A DNA stretch of 64,000 nucleotides from Streptomyces aureoverticillatus (GTDB lineage Bacteria > Actinomycetota > Actinomycetes > Streptomycetales > Streptomycetaceae). Within the stretch, counting starts at the first letter, position 1; every line of letters begins with the position of its first letter. The notes beneath the pieces are model-generated. The model worked only from the letters and a program-made list of their open reading frames with translations, did no database searches and was not told the DNA's origin. Positions 7,212 through 16,372 of the stretch are shown one piece after another. Made by a program: the position numbers and the translations under genes. The stretch spans positions 496,001-560,000 of the forward strand of contig NZ_BMSY01000001.1 in the NCBI RefSeq assembly GCF_014649395.1, in the 5' to 3' direction.

Positions 7212-9437
7212 CTATGGATGACGACCAGGGGCCGGGTTAGCATACATCGTGGTCAGCTGCCAGCTCCCGCCACGGAAGTGGTACACGGCAAAGACGGTTC
7301 CTCCAGTGAAGTCAACAGGGAGGAATTCACTGGGATTTGCCGGATTCCGGTAGAAACCAGTGAACCGCTCATGCCCTTTGGGGCCCAATATCTGTTCAAT
7401 CGGCACCTCGTCCGGAGGCAGGCCCTGCGCGAGTCGGCTTCGGAAGTAACCATCCGCGATGACCATGTCCTCCGCGTCGTCGAACCGTGTGGCGTACGGC
7501 CCCACTCGGTGGGGCCGACCGCTCACGCCATCCACGGTGGTCCCCGTCAACGGATCAATATTGTTCTCGGACTTCAACAGTCCGGGATAGTTCGAACTGG
7601 GGCCGTAGACCTTGGGCACACCATTGGCGTCAGTCTTCACTGTGCCAAGACGGTCAATAAGTGCCTGGTCGACGGGGTGGAGATGCCGCCCAGGAGCATG
7701 ACCTTCGCCGCCCTGCCGGTCATCCAGTTCCTTGATGCGGTCGCCAACCGCCTGCGGATCGAGTAGCGAGTGCTGACCGGATGGGATGCCGTGCTGCGCA
7801 CCGCCACCGCCATCGTTCGGCCCTCCATGGCCCGCTGCCGCACCCGAGTTCTGAGAGGTTCCGGCAGTGGGATCCGGCCCGCTGCCTGACGCGTGCGCGC
7901 CGTGCTCATGAGACGCAGAGCCTCCCCCTGCCTGTTGCTGCGAGGATCCATGACGCGCCTCGGGAGTGTGGGAGTCATGGACACCGCCGCCAGGCATGTG
8001 CCGCCCGGCATCACCGGAGCCTCCGGGAGCCGCACTGCCGCCCGGCAGATCGTCACCGACGCGACCGACAGCACCGGTCCCGCCTTCGCCTGCCGTCGCA
8101 CCAACCAACACAGGCTGACGATCCGGCGTCGCGTCCGGCGCTACGCGCTCGGTCGCCGCAGGTTCCCGGCGCGGCATGTCGGTGATCGGGTTGTTGTCGC
8201 TGTCTACGCGGATGAACTTGCCGTCTTCGATACGGACTCCGTTCCCGTTCGGCAGCTCCCACATCGTGTAAGTGCCACGCGGTGCCTCGGACCCGCCCTG
8301 CGCCCCCGCGCGCATATCGGCAGCGATGTCCGCCACCTTGGGCAGCGTCCTACTCGTGGTCTTCGCCGCCGCGGTGATCGGGTCCATGGCCTCGCCGGCC
8401 TTCGCCACCGTGTTGGCCGCCTTGGCCATCGCCCCCGCCCGCCCCGCCGTGCCCGCCTTCACCGGCCCGGCAGCAAGGGTGCCGAAGTTGAAGATCGTCG
8501 TGCCCGCGGCCCGGCCGGGGTTTTCCTTCCACTGGTCCCACGCCACCAGCCCCTTGGCGAACTCCTTGGCATACGGCTTGCTGCCCTGCACGAAGTCGCT
8601 GTTCCAGAAGCTGCCGCCAGGCTTGCTTCCGCCCATCTCCGTCGCGTAGACGGACCCACCGACCAGCGTGCGGGTCAGCCCGTCCCAGGCAGCACGCGCC
8701 TCATCAGGACCCCGCAGCCCCGCCAGCGCGGCAACGCCCTTGAGCGAGCCGACGATGCCGTCCATGACAAGGCCGTCCCACAGCAATTGCTTGCCGTGGT
8801 AGCCGAGGTCCCACGAGTGGTGCGTCCGCTCTTCGGGTGTACCCCAGGGAAGCTTCTCGGCGTTCTCCAGCGCATCGGCGGTGAAGCCGTACGTCGTCAC
8901 GCCCTGCGGGATGAACATGGTGCCGCCGGTGTCCGCCATGTACTGGCTGCCGCCGTCCACCAACGCCGTGATCCTATTGTTGGCGGTGATCTCCGCCTCG
9001 TAGAAATCGGCTCTGGCCTGGGCGATCTCACCCCACAGCGCGTCGTGCTGGTCGACCTTGTCCTGGTCCTTGGTCCAGTCCGTGCCGAACGCGCCCCCGT
9101 CGGTGTCCAGGCCCGCGATGAACGTGCGCGCCTTGGCCTTCAGGTGTTTGAGCCGCTCGGCGATCGGCCCGACCGCCTGGGCGTAGTCCTCCAGCGCGTT
9201 GGCGACCGTCTCCACCTTCTCCGCGAATGCATCCGCCTTGTCGCGCACCGGCATGGTGGAGGCGAACAGGTCTTCCGCCTCGGGGGCCTTGTAGAACGCC
9301 GACATCGCCTGGAACCGGGTGTGCGCGGCACCCCCGGCCTGCCGGATGCCGTCGGCGTCCCGGCGCAGCCCGGTGATGTACCGCTGCAGCGCGTCCAGGT
9401 CGCCGGTGAACTGGGGTATTTTCTCCGGGTCGATCAC
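7212..9437 (-). CDS. T7SS polymorphic toxin 1, unassigned C-terminal domain
   Basis: A 741-aa protein. The N-terminal roughly 140 residues form a WXG-like helical region (PQFTGDLDALQRYITGLRRD; FYKAPEAEDLF at the turn). The middle has alternating hydrophobic and Gly/Ala segments including FAKGLVAWDQWKENPGRAAG. A long low-complexity Gly/Ser/His/Pro linker follows (about residues 430-590), then a compact C-terminal domain of about 130 residues (NYPGLLKSENNIDPLTGTTV to TTMYANPAPGRHP). The first two parts are homologous to the toxin at 13347-15917; the tip is different. This is the standard layout of a polymorphic toxin delivered by T7SS. The GTG start overlaps the upstream gene's stop (GTGA). Catalytic activity cannot be assigned; a weak resemblance to RNase-A-like CdiA tips (YATRFDDAEDMV) is only a suggestion. 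Confidence 0.85.
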   Translation of the reverse strand: MIDPEKIPQFTGDLDALQRYITGLRRDADGIRQAGGAAHTRFQAMSAFYKAPEAEDLFASTMPVRDKADAFAEKVETVANALEDYAQAVGPIAERLKHLKAKARTFIAGLDTDGGAFGTDWTKDQDKVDQHDALWGEIAQARADFYEAEITANNRITALVDGGSQYMADTGGTMFIPQGVTTYGFTADALENAEKLPWGTPEERTHHSWDLGYHGKQLLWDGLVMDGIVGSLKGVAALAGLRGPDEARAAWDGLTRTLVGGSVYATEMGGSKPGGSFWNSDFVQGSKPYAKEFAKGLVAWDQWKENPGRAAGTTIFNFGTLAAGPVKAGTAGRAGAMAKAANTVAKAGEAMDPITAAAKTTSRTLPKVADIAADMRAGAQGGSEAPRGTYTMWELPNGNGVRIEDGKFIRVDSDNNPITDMPRREPAATERVAPDATPDRQPVLVGATAGEGGTGAVGRVGDDLPGGSAAPGGSGDAGRHMPGGGVHDSHTPEARHGSSQQQAGGGSASHEHGAHASGSGPDPTAGTSQNSGAAAGHGGPNDGGGGAQHGIPSGQHSLLDPQAVGDRIKELDDRQGGEGHAPGRHLHPVDQALIDRLGTVKTDANGVPKVYGPSSNYPGLLKSENNIDPLTGTTVDGVSGRPHRVGPYATRFDDAEDMVIADGYFRSRLAQGLPPDEVPIEQILGPKGHERFTGFYRNPANPSEFLPVDFTGGTVFAVYHFRGGSWQLTTMYANPAPGRHP

Positions 9438-9826
9438 AGGCTGCCCCGCCTCCAGCCGTTCGGCATGTCCGGCTCGTCCACGGCGGCCGCGTTGCGCTGG
9501 GCCTCCGTGGCCATGTGCACGTCCCCGGCCTCATAGGCAGCCGTCGCCAGCAGCGCCCCGTCCACCGACTTGACCGCCCGCGCCGAAATGGACTGCACCT
9601 CAGCGGCGGTCCCCTGCGCGAACTGCGCCAGCGCCGCCGCGACCAGCCCGCCGCTCGACCCGCCCTTGCCGCCTGCCCCGCCCTCCGCGACGGTGCCGGA
9701 CGACATCGCCGCCCCGCCCATGTCCTCGCCGTACGCGGTGACAATTTTACTCAAGGTGCCCAGCACCTCGCCCACCTGTGAGGCGACCAGCCCCACTCCG
9801 GCCGGAGTGACGTCCCACCTCGGCAT
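9434..9826 (-). CDS. DUF6507-like T7SS-associated protein (module A)
   Basis: A 130-aa protein starting MPRWDVTPAGVGLVASQVGE, with an Ala/Gly-rich helical middle and a QRNAAAVDEPDMPNGW tail. The WD(V/I)TP(A/S)GV opening and overall length match the protein at 15914-16312 and, as I recall it, the DUF6507 family found beside Streptomyces T7SS toxins. It overlaps the toxin start by 4 bp, so translation is coupled. Its helical, small, toxin-adjacent nature suggests a targeting factor or co-secreted partner for the toxin N-terminus, which is inference. Confidence 0.8.
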   Translation of the reverse strand: MPRWDVTPAGVGLVASQVGEVLGTLSKIVTAYGEDMGGAAMSSGTVAEGGAGGKGGSSGGLVAAALAQFAQGTAAEVQSISARAVKSVDGALLATAAYEAGDVHMATEAQRNAAAVDEPDMPNGWRRGSL

Positions 9827-9881
9827 GCCCAGCCCCCCTGCAATCCCCGTCTACGTACACACGCCCCCGTGGCCGGACCGT

Positions 9882-10193
9882 TCAGCCGATGTTGTTGACC
9901 GCGGCCCGCGCCCGGGCGAGCGTCGTCTGCGCCGTCCCGTCGTTCTCCTCCAGCGTGGAACGCACCAGCCGGATGATCTCCCGCACCTCGTTCGCCGCCT
10001 TGTTCCAGCGCACTTCCTTGCCGTGGTACTCGTCCGACACCCCGTCGGCCTGGTAGTCGGCCATCGCCGCCTTCACCGCACGGTCCCGGTCACCGAGCAC
10101 CCGCTCCAGATTCCCGATGATGATGTGCAGGCTGCTCTGTACGTCGGCGGAGGCGCCGGTGTCGTACGAGCGCCGGTCCTGATTGCCGGCCAT
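9882..10193 (-). CDS. ESAT-6-like small protein, module A copy
   Basis: A 103-aa all-helical protein (MAGNQDRRSYDTGASADVQS start, ending RARAAVNNIG) of Esx size. A YHGKEVRWNKAANEV segment sits at the helix-turn-helix position where WXG proteins have their turn. ATG at 10193 is chosen over an upstream in-frame ATG because GGGGAG lies 8 nt before it. The amino-acid sequence is identical to the copy at 16373-16684, and the DNA differs at only a couple of positions. It is likely a secreted partner or chaperone of the downstream toxin; similar Streptomyces proteins are annotated as pore-forming ESAT-6 family, which I cite from memory. Confidence 0.85.
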   Translation of the reverse strand: MAGNQDRRSYDTGASADVQSSLHIIIGNLERVLGDRDRAVKAAMADYQADGVSDEYHGKEVRWNKAANEVREIIRLVRSTLEENDGTAQTTLARARAAVNNIG

Positions 10194-10286
10194 GACGAAA
10201 CTCCCCATGTAGATGTGAACGTTGGTGAGCTGAGCGGATGGACAACTCGGCCGCTGCCGGTCAGCCCCGCTGGCCAGCCCGGCCGG

Positions 10287-10616
10287 TCAGCCGGAGAACC
10301 GCGCCGCCTGGAAGTTGGCCGCGCCCATGTTCCGGTGGGCGTTGTCCGACTGCTCCTGCGTACCCGTACCGAACGCCTCGTCCATCCCCGCCTGGCCACC
10401 CAGAATCGACGCCAGCGAACCGTTCAGCGCCGCCGTGATCTCGTCCGCCCGCAACTTGAACGAGTCGAACGTCGCCTTGCCCGCACCGTTGAACTTCCCC
10501 TCCAACGGCTCCGCCGACTGCACCAACGCCCGGATCAACGACCCCAGATCATCACTCGACCCCGCCGTGTTCTTCCCCAACACGGCAAGCGTCGTCTCAC
10601 CCATGTCGAACTTCAC
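10287..10616 (-). CDS. WXG100/Esx-like protein
   Basis: A 109-aa helical protein with the dimensions of an Esx monomer (MKFDMGETTLAVLGKNTAGS). It has FNGAGKATFDSFK where WXG100 proteins carry WxG (here F-N-G) and a C-terminal helix ending ANFQAARFSG. T7SS substrates of this family form helical-hairpin dimers and are exported through EccC. The GTG at 10616 lies close behind a GGGGG run; an internal ATG at 10604 is possible. It precedes the 103-aa Esx-like gene by 93 bp and is the first gene of module A. Module B has lost the equivalent gene, so this protein may serve both toxins (inference). Confidence 0.85.
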   Translation of the reverse strand: MKFDMGETTLAVLGKNTAGSSDDLGSLIRALVQSAEPLEGKFNGAGKATFDSFKLRADEITAALNGSLASILGGQAGMDEAFGTGTQEQSDNAHRNMGAANFQAARFSG

Positions 10617-10619
10617 AAG

Positions 10620-10775
10620 CCACCCCCGCTGCTGAAACCCCCGCCGACCAACCGGTAGTTGACCGGCACACCGACATCACTGCATACGCACCAGACACTC
10701 ACGCCACGTAGCGCATCGAACATACTCTCCCACACGGCATTGCAGGCGCAACGCAGTTGGGGACAGGAGGCCTGA
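10620..10775 (-). repeat. Toxin-module leader, copy A
   Basis: About 155 bp directly upstream of the module A genes that closely matches 16724-16878, including the blocks ccacccccgctgctgaaacc, actcacgccacgtagcg and gcaacgcagttgg. Fainter similarity continues to about 10935. It presumably carries the promoter and leader of the toxin operon. No confident -35/-10 pair could be chosen, although AGTATGTTCGAT is conserved on the minus strand in both copies. The rest of the gap up to 10995 shows no gene. Confidence 0.75.
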
Positions 10776-10995
10776 ACCCGCCACCGCAGGCCGCGATCAA
10801 GACAGCCCGAGAGGCGCGCCTGCGCCAGCAGGCTCTATGACCTGTGGACCCGGCATCACAACACCCAAGCGACGTACCACTCCTCTCGACCACGGCATGT
10901 CGGCCGTGACCGAAACTGTGCTACCGGGACGAGCAGGCTCACTGCAGGCTGTCGATGCGCTGCCGCTCTGACTCGCTCGGCACTGCCCCTCTTGC

Positions 10996-12417
10996 TCACG
11001 CGGCCTTGAGATGGTCCATGAGTTCCCGCAGACGCTCCCAGCCGACGGAGTCGCTGCCGTTGCCGAGCGGATAGTGCAGGGCTGGATCGGCGGCGGACCC
11101 GAACCGCAGGGGGGCGGCGTCCAGCGGCGGGCATGCGGCGTGGGCGAGGCCGATGCCGCGCACGGCGTCCGGCCCGAGGGTGAAGGCCAAGGGCACGGGC
11201 GGGGCTTCGAAGCGCGGGGGAACGGTGAGGTCGCGGCGCGCGACACGGAGCGAGGTGAGCATCGACGTGAGCCCGTGTTCGGCGGCCAATGCCTCGGCGA
11301 GGGGCTGGACGGCGTCCATGGGCACGGCCTCGTCGGGGCCGTAGCCGAGAGCGAGGGTGATGTCTTCCTCGACACCGGAGGTGGTGCGGGTGACGCTGAC
11401 GGTCGCCAAAGCCGGGCGGCCGGGATCGCCGACGGCCACCAGCCAGGTGGGCTGCGGCGCGCGGCTGCGGGCGAGGCCGGTCAGCTGGCGGAGGGACCAC
11501 GGGAGACTGACCGGCTCGGCGGTGCTCCAGCCTGCCGGCGGCGCGCCGGTCAGCCGACGGAAGGCAGCTTCGAGGGCACCACCGAGGACGAGGTGTTCGT
11601 CGGCATCGTGCCTGGTGCGGATGTTGAGGATGAGCTGACGCTCTCCGTCGTCCGGGGCGGGCCGGAAGGACTCGGCGACCCGGGTGGTGCCGTCCGCGTC
11701 CCGCGTGGGCGTGAAAGCCCCGCCCTGCCAGTGGAGTTCGGCTCCGGAAAGGCCGTCGTAGTAGCCGGAGCTGCCGGGGCGTCCGGAGTCAGGGAGTTGG
11801 ACGACCCAGCGGTTGGGATGACCGTGCAGGGCGATGCGAGTGGGCAGGGTGAGTGTGGCGTGAGGCGGGGTGACGATCGTCAGGCCCCGGTCGCCGATCG
11901 TGGCTTCGCGCAGGGCGTCGGACAGCCAGCTGGTCATGGCGATGACGGGCCGGTCCTGGATGACGACGGCGGCCTCGTCCGTGAGGGCGTCGACGGCCGG
12001 AGGTGTCGCCGCCGGGGCGCCGCCGGATTCGTCGGGGGCCACGGGCACGACGTCGGTGTGCGCGGCCTCCGGGGGCCAGACGGTGCCGCCCAGGACGGTG
12101 GTGAGCCGCCCGGCGAAGGAACCGGCGAGCCGTTCGGCCTCCTCGACGGCGGTGGAGGCTCGGGCTTCGGTCCACCAGAACGGGACGTCGGGGGCCACCA
12201 CTTCAGGGCCGAGCAGCCGCTGGGCCTCGCCCTGAGTGTGCACCAGCATCGGTGCCTCGACGGAGACCAGGGTTCGCCCGTCGGGCGCGCAGAGCTGGAC
12301 GACCGCGCCGTCGGCCAGCGTACGGACCTCCAGGTCGGGGCCGCCCGCGAACAGCCCGGCCAACACCGTCTTGGCGTCGGGCATCGTCCGGGTGAGGGCT
12401 ATGACGTCTCTGGTCAC
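10996..12417 (-). CDS. DUF6177-like T7SS-associated protein
   Basis: A 473-aa soluble protein, start GTG at 12417, beginning TRDVIALTRTMPDAKTVLAG. Notable segments are ARASTAVEEAERLAGSFAGR, a central domain with VVQLPDSGRPG, and a C-terminal part with LALGYGPDEAVPMDA. I recall this as the DUF6177 family, which accompanies Streptomyces T7SS toxins; the role is unknown. It lies 69 bp downstream of the Imm49 gene and closes toxin module B. Its paralogue at the same place in module A is decayed (6477-6819), so this copy is probably the only functional one in the window. By context it could be an EspG-like recognition factor, but no sequence evidence for that is visible. Confidence 0.8.
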   Translation of the reverse strand: MTRDVIALTRTMPDAKTVLAGLFAGGPDLEVRTLADGAVVQLCAPDGRTLVSVEAPMLVHTQGEAQRLLGPEVVAPDVPFWWTEARASTAVEEAERLAGSFAGRLTTVLGGTVWPPEAAHTDVVPVAPDESGGAPAATPPAVDALTDEAAVVIQDRPVIAMTSWLSDALREATIGDRGLTIVTPPHATLTLPTRIALHGHPNRWVVQLPDSGRPGSSGYYDGLSGAELHWQGGAFTPTRDADGTTRVAESFRPAPDDGERQLILNIRTRHDADEHLVLGGALEAAFRRLTGAPPAGWSTAEPVSLPWSLRQLTGLARSRAPQPTWLVAVGDPGRPALATVSVTRTTSGVEEDITLALGYGPDEAVPMDAVQPLAEALAAEHGLTSMLTSLRVARRDLTVPPRFEAPPVPLAFTLGPDAVRGIGLAHAACPPLDAAPLRFGSAADPALHYPLGNGSDSVGWERLRELMDHLKAA

Positions 12418-12486
12418 GCGAAGTTCGATTTCCTAGTGCTCGTCGGATGCACCAGAGCGTGCCGCCGCACGCTCCGTGCTTGCTGC

Positions 12487-13350
12487 TCAGGTGGGGAACT
12501 CGCCGAGCCAGCCGTGCTGAAGGAGGTGCTTGGGGACGTAGTCCGACTCGACCTCGATCGGGAACTTCGCGTCGTAGGCCAAGCAGGCGATGGCCAACGG
12601 GCCCAGCGCGATGCTGCCGTCAATGTCAGCTTCCCGGTCCTCGCTCAGGGTCCAGTACGCCCGGTGCAGCTTCAGGGCCTCTTCCAGCGCCGGACTGAAG
12701 CCTGCCTCGTCCCCGGTCACGAAGTGGTAGAAGAGATTGATCGGCGGATAGAGCAGGCCCTGCAACAGGTCCGGTGGCGCGACCTGCGCGACCGCGGGAT
12801 CGGACATCCGCAGCGCGTCGGTGAGCTTTTCCACCAGTCCCGGCCGCCTCAGCCAGTACGTCTGCAGGGTGTCCACCCAGTGGTAGATGTACTCGTCGTA
12901 CTCCCCCTCCGGCGCGCGCAGCCGTTCCAGCGGGATCTCACACAGCTGTGTCATGCGCTGCTGCTCGCGGCAGATGACGGCCAGCCAGAATGCATTCAGC
13001 CAAGTCCCCGCATCGGCAGTCGACAGCGGGCCGACAGCCGGAAGGGTCCGCATCTTCCGATTGATACGGCACTCAACGGTCCCCTCGCTCACCCCCGTCA
13101 CGGCGAACAGCGCCGAGCCCAGCTGCATCGCATTGACCGCGGCGTACCACGTCTCGACCGCGGCTGCTCGTGGATCGATGACGCACTGGGCTCGCAGCGC
13201 CATGACAGCGGTGCCGAATGTCGAGTCGATGACGGCCGCCGACTCCTCGAGGTCGTCGATCTCCTCGGTCAGGTGCTGGGTCACCTGCTCCGCGAACTGC
13301 TGGGCCTCAGGCCCTGTCGACAGTCCATGCCGGGCAATATGTTCGGTCAC
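12487..13350 (-). CDS. Imm49-family immunity protein
   Basis: A 287-aa helical protein with the motifs I associate with the Imm49 family: EGTVECRINRKMRTLP, AGTWLNAFWLAVICR, RMTQLCEIPLERLRAP and ALEEALKLHRAYW. Immunity proteins of this family neutralise nuclease-type polymorphic toxins. The GTG start (13350) overlaps the toxin stop (GTGA), so translation is coupled to the preceding nuclease-like toxin and stoichiometric production is likely. The partner assignment follows from this overlap. Confidence 0.88.
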   Translation of the reverse strand: MTEHIARHGLSTGPEAQQFAEQVTQHLTEEIDDLEESAAVIDSTFGTAVMALRAQCVIDPRAAAVETWYAAVNAMQLGSALFAVTGVSEGTVECRINRKMRTLPAVGPLSTADAGTWLNAFWLAVICREQQRMTQLCEIPLERLRAPEGEYDEYIYHWVDTLQTYWLRRPGLVEKLTDALRMSDPAVAQVAPPDLLQGLLYPPINLFYHFVTGDEAGFSPALEEALKLHRAYWTLSEDREADIDGSIALGPLAIACLAYDAKFPIEVESDYVPKHLLQHGWLGEFPT

Positions 13351-15917
13351 GGAAGGGTCCCCTTACTGATGTCGAACCGGCGATACTGGTAGCCAGTGTA
13401 CGCGCCGGTATTGTTCTCACCCTTGACCACGACATATTCCAACTTGCCCTCTTTGAGTGCCTTTTGAAGATCCTTTACGCGGCCAAATTCACCGCGCTTC
13501 TTCATGGCTTCTATTATATCGAAGAAGTACTCCCTGCTTCCCTGGGAAACCTGCCTACCGCCGGGGAGGGTGCGTCTGCCGAGACCGGTACCAGGGCTGC
13601 TCTTGGCCTCGACGACTACTATTCGTCCGTCCTCGTGCTTCCACATCTGATCGAACTGGTCATTGCCGTTCTTCGGGCCAAGAAGTGTCTGCTCTACGAA
13701 GTCCGGGTACCGCTCGGCGATGTAGTGGTGCCTGGCCGCCGACTCGCCGAATTCCTCTGCCGCGTTGCCCATCACGGTGTGGGATTCCTTGTAGGCGCCC
13801 TTAGCCTCACCCCAGAGCCCACCTGATTCGAGGGTGCCCTGGGCTTCGTGGGCCCTTCCTGTTTCCGCCTTCAATTTCTCGATGAGATGGTCCCACTGGA
13901 TGGCGAAGTGACGGTTCTGCGCGGCCTCGTTCAAAATCTTGAGCCTGGCAGCGCTCGTGACGGTGTCCGCTCTCACACTCATGTAATCAGCGTCGATGAA
14001 ATGGGGTTTGGGGGGCTCAGGAACATCCTTGGCGCGAATCAACGGCCCGTTGTCCGACAGCCGGGTCAGCTGAGGCGGAGTGAACCCGCTTTCGTCCGTG
14101 AGGTCCAGGCGCTTGCGGTCGCCGAGGTGCTCGCCGCCCTTGTAGTACTCGTTGAAGTACCCGGGTTCGTGGTTAGCGCGGTAGACCTGGATCTCCTCGA
14201 TCTGCTCCCGGGTGAGTGAGCCACGGGGGCCGTAAGGGTTGTCGCCCTCGCGCATGAAACTGGGGCGCTCGGCTCGCCCGGGCCGGCCTGGAGTGTCACT
14301 GCCCGAGCCGGTTGACGTGTCCGGACCTGTTCCGGCCCCGTCGCCACCCGCACCACCGCTGGACCGACCACCGCCAGGAGCGGAGTCGACGGTCCCGTTC
14401 TGGCCGGCACTGTCGGCGCCCCGGGCTCCGGCCGCGCCACCGGTCTGGTCATGTCCCTGGCCGTGCGGGGACTGGGCTGCGCTGTGTCCGGCCGACGGGT
14501 CATGGCTGGCACTGGCATGCGGTGCCAGGCTCTCGCCCCGGCCAACGCCCCCTTCGGGCGTCCGCGAGCCGACTCCGGCCAATCCGTACTCCCGGGCATG
14601 CTCCGCCGAAACGGCACGTGCGGCCGCGGAGGGCTCGTGCGGGACGGTACCGGTTTCATCGACGCCGTTCCTGCTGGGGGTGAACTCACCGTCTCCAACC
14701 CGGACTTTGGAGCCGTCGTCGAGTTCGATGACGCTGTGCACGGGCGGCGTGTCGACCGCCGCGCCGGCGCCGGCGCCGCCGCGGATGCGGGCGGTGAGGT
14801 CGGAGACCTTGGGAAGCTGCGGGACCTTCGGCATCTTGCTGACGGCCTTGCCGCCCACCGTCAGTCCCGCCGACACCGGGTCGGCGTACGTGCCGATCTT
14901 CGCCCCGGCCCCCGCGGCCTTGGCCCCGACACTGCCGCCCTTGGAGAGGGTGCCCAGCACACCGGCTCCCAGAGTGACGACATTGAAGGTGGCCGTCCCC
15001 GCGGCACGGGCCGGATTCACCTTCCACTGGTCCCAGGCGACCACGCCCTTGGCGAACTCACGAGCGGCGTCCTTCTGCCGCTTCTCCCCCGCGCTCTCCT
15101 CGTCCGGCCCGATCGTGTGGTCGAGAACCCAGTCGTACGGCTTCACCGTGTACTGGCCGATACCACCGAGGACGTCACCCAAATTGCCCCAGGCTTCCTT
15201 GGCCGATCCCCCGACACCGACCAGGTGGCCCAGCCCCTGGATCGCCCCACCCACGCCGTCGACGACGAAGCCGTCCCAGACGTAGTGCTTGAGGTGCCGG
15301 TGGACCTCCCACACATGGATGGACTCGCTGACCGGGGTGCCCCAGGGAAGTTCCTTGGCCTTCTTGAGGAGTTCGGCGTCATAGCCGTACGGAATGACCT
15401 TCTTGGTCGGCTTGCGGCCGCTGCCGTCGTCCTCTACGAACTTCGGCCCGTTCACGAGGGCGGAGATCTTGGTGGCAGCCCGACGCTCCGCCGCCCTGAA
15501 GGCGCTCTCCGCCTCGGACACTTGGTCGCGGAGTTCGTTGCTCCGGTCGGTCTTCTCGCCGTCGTACGTCCAGTCGTCGTCGCCCTCGACACGCTTCACG
15601 AAGGCGGAGGCCTTCTCCTGCAGCGTTTCCAGGCGCTTGGCGAGCGGCCGAGCCTCGGCGGCGAAGGTCTCCAACGCATCAGCGACCGACTCCAGGGCAG
15701 TGGCGAACGAGTCGGCCCCGTCCATCACCGGCTGAGTGCTGGCAAACAGGTCGTGGGCCTCCGGCGCCACGTAATAGGCCCCCAGCATCTGGAAACGAGA
15801 ATGCACATCGGATCCGCCGTTACGGATTCCGATGGCGTCGCTGCGCAGTGCCGAGATGTCCTTGTCCAGCTGCTCGAAGTTGCCGGTGAACTGCGGTATG
15901 CCCCCAGGTTCGATCAT
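13347..15917 (-). CDS. T7SS polymorphic toxin 2 with PD-(D/E)XK-like nuclease tip
   Basis: An 856-aa protein homologous to toxin 1 over its N-terminal WXG-like region (PQFTGNFEQLDKDISALRSD; AYYVAPEAHDLFASTQPV) and middle (FAKGVVAWDQWKVNPARAAG). A Gly/Ser/Pro-rich linker spans roughly residues 440-590. The C-terminal domain of about 190 residues contains NDQFDQMWKHEDGRIVVVEA followed by KSS. This D...(E)xK pattern is that of restriction-endonuclease-fold toxins, with a Gln and aromatic/basic residues after it (RQVSQGSREYFFDIIEAM). It is followed by a coupled Imm49 gene, which fits a nuclease. It starts at ATG 15917 overlapping the upstream gene stop (ATGA). Export through the T7SS encoded near base 1 is inferred. 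Confidence 0.88.
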   Translation of the reverse strand: MIEPGGIPQFTGNFEQLDKDISALRSDAIGIRNGGSDVHSRFQMLGAYYVAPEAHDLFASTQPVMDGADSFATALESVADALETFAAEARPLAKRLETLQEKASAFVKRVEGDDDWTYDGEKTDRSNELRDQVSEAESAFRAAERRAATKISALVNGPKFVEDDGSGRKPTKKVIPYGYDAELLKKAKELPWGTPVSESIHVWEVHRHLKHYVWDGFVVDGVGGAIQGLGHLVGVGGSAKEAWGNLGDVLGGIGQYTVKPYDWVLDHTIGPDEESAGEKRQKDAAREFAKGVVAWDQWKVNPARAAGTATFNVVTLGAGVLGTLSKGGSVGAKAAGAGAKIGTYADPVSAGLTVGGKAVSKMPKVPQLPKVSDLTARIRGGAGAGAAVDTPPVHSVIELDDGSKVRVGDGEFTPSRNGVDETGTVPHEPSAAARAVSAEHAREYGLAGVGSRTPEGGVGRGESLAPHASASHDPSAGHSAAQSPHGQGHDQTGGAAGARGADSAGQNGTVDSAPGGGRSSGGAGGDGAGTGPDTSTGSGSDTPGRPGRAERPSFMREGDNPYGPRGSLTREQIEEIQVYRANHEPGYFNEYYKGGEHLGDRKRLDLTDESGFTPPQLTRLSDNGPLIRAKDVPEPPKPHFIDADYMSVRADTVTSAARLKILNEAAQNRHFAIQWDHLIEKLKAETGRAHEAQGTLESGGLWGEAKGAYKESHTVMGNAAEEFGESAARHHYIAERYPDFVEQTLLGPKNGNDQFDQMWKHEDGRIVVVEAKSSPGTGLGRRTLPGGRQVSQGSREYFFDIIEAMKKRGEFGRVKDLQKALKEGKLEYVVVKGENNTGAYTGYQYRRFDISKGTLP

Positions 15918-16312
15918 TTCTCCCCCTGACCGCCCTTCTTACGAGCGGCTTCCAGCAGCTCTTTCACGTCCGGTGCCTTTGCCGCCTTCCGCTGGGCGTT
16001 CGCCGCATCTTGCAGGTCCCCGTTGATGTAATGGTTCGTCGCCTCGATCGCCCCGTTGACCGAATTGGCGGACCGTGCCCCGAGCGACAGCACCTCGCCC
16101 ATTTTCCCGTCCACGAACAGGGCTAGCGCCATGCCGACCGGCCCGGTGGGCGCGGCCCCGCAGTAGCCCCCGCTGATCGTGCCGGCCGAGGACGCCGCGC
16201 TCTTCATGTCCTTGCCGTACGCCTTGACGTCCTTGGCCATGTCGTCCATGGCCAACCCCACCAGCGATGCCACCGAATCCACCCCGGACGGCGTGATGTC
16301 CCACGCGGGCAT
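15914..16312 (-). CDS. DUF6507-like T7SS-associated protein (module B)
   Basis: A 132-aa protein beginning MPAWDITPSGVDSVASLVGL, equivalent to the 9434-9826 protein in module A, with an Ala/Gly-rich helical body and a charged tail ending RKKGGQGEK. The two are clearly paralogous but diverged, unlike the neighbouring Esx-like genes, which are identical. It overlaps the toxin start by 4 bp, so it is produced together with toxin 2 and may pair specifically with it (inference). Confidence 0.8.
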   Translation of the reverse strand: MPAWDITPSGVDSVASLVGLAMDDMAKDVKAYGKDMKSAASSAGTISGGYCGAAPTGPVGMALALFVDGKMGEVLSLGARSANSVNGAIEATNHYINGDLQDAANAQRKAAKAPDVKELLEAARKKGGQGEK

Positions 16313-16372
16313 GCCGAACCCCCCTGCGATTCCCCGTTAGTTCGCCCTACTGCGTTGCGATGCCGTCGACGC

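Noticed and set aside
11011..13392. Long plus-strand frame across DUF6177-like and Imm49 genes
   Set aside because: Typical high-GC antisense frame; protein has no domain and the minus-strand genes are convincing.
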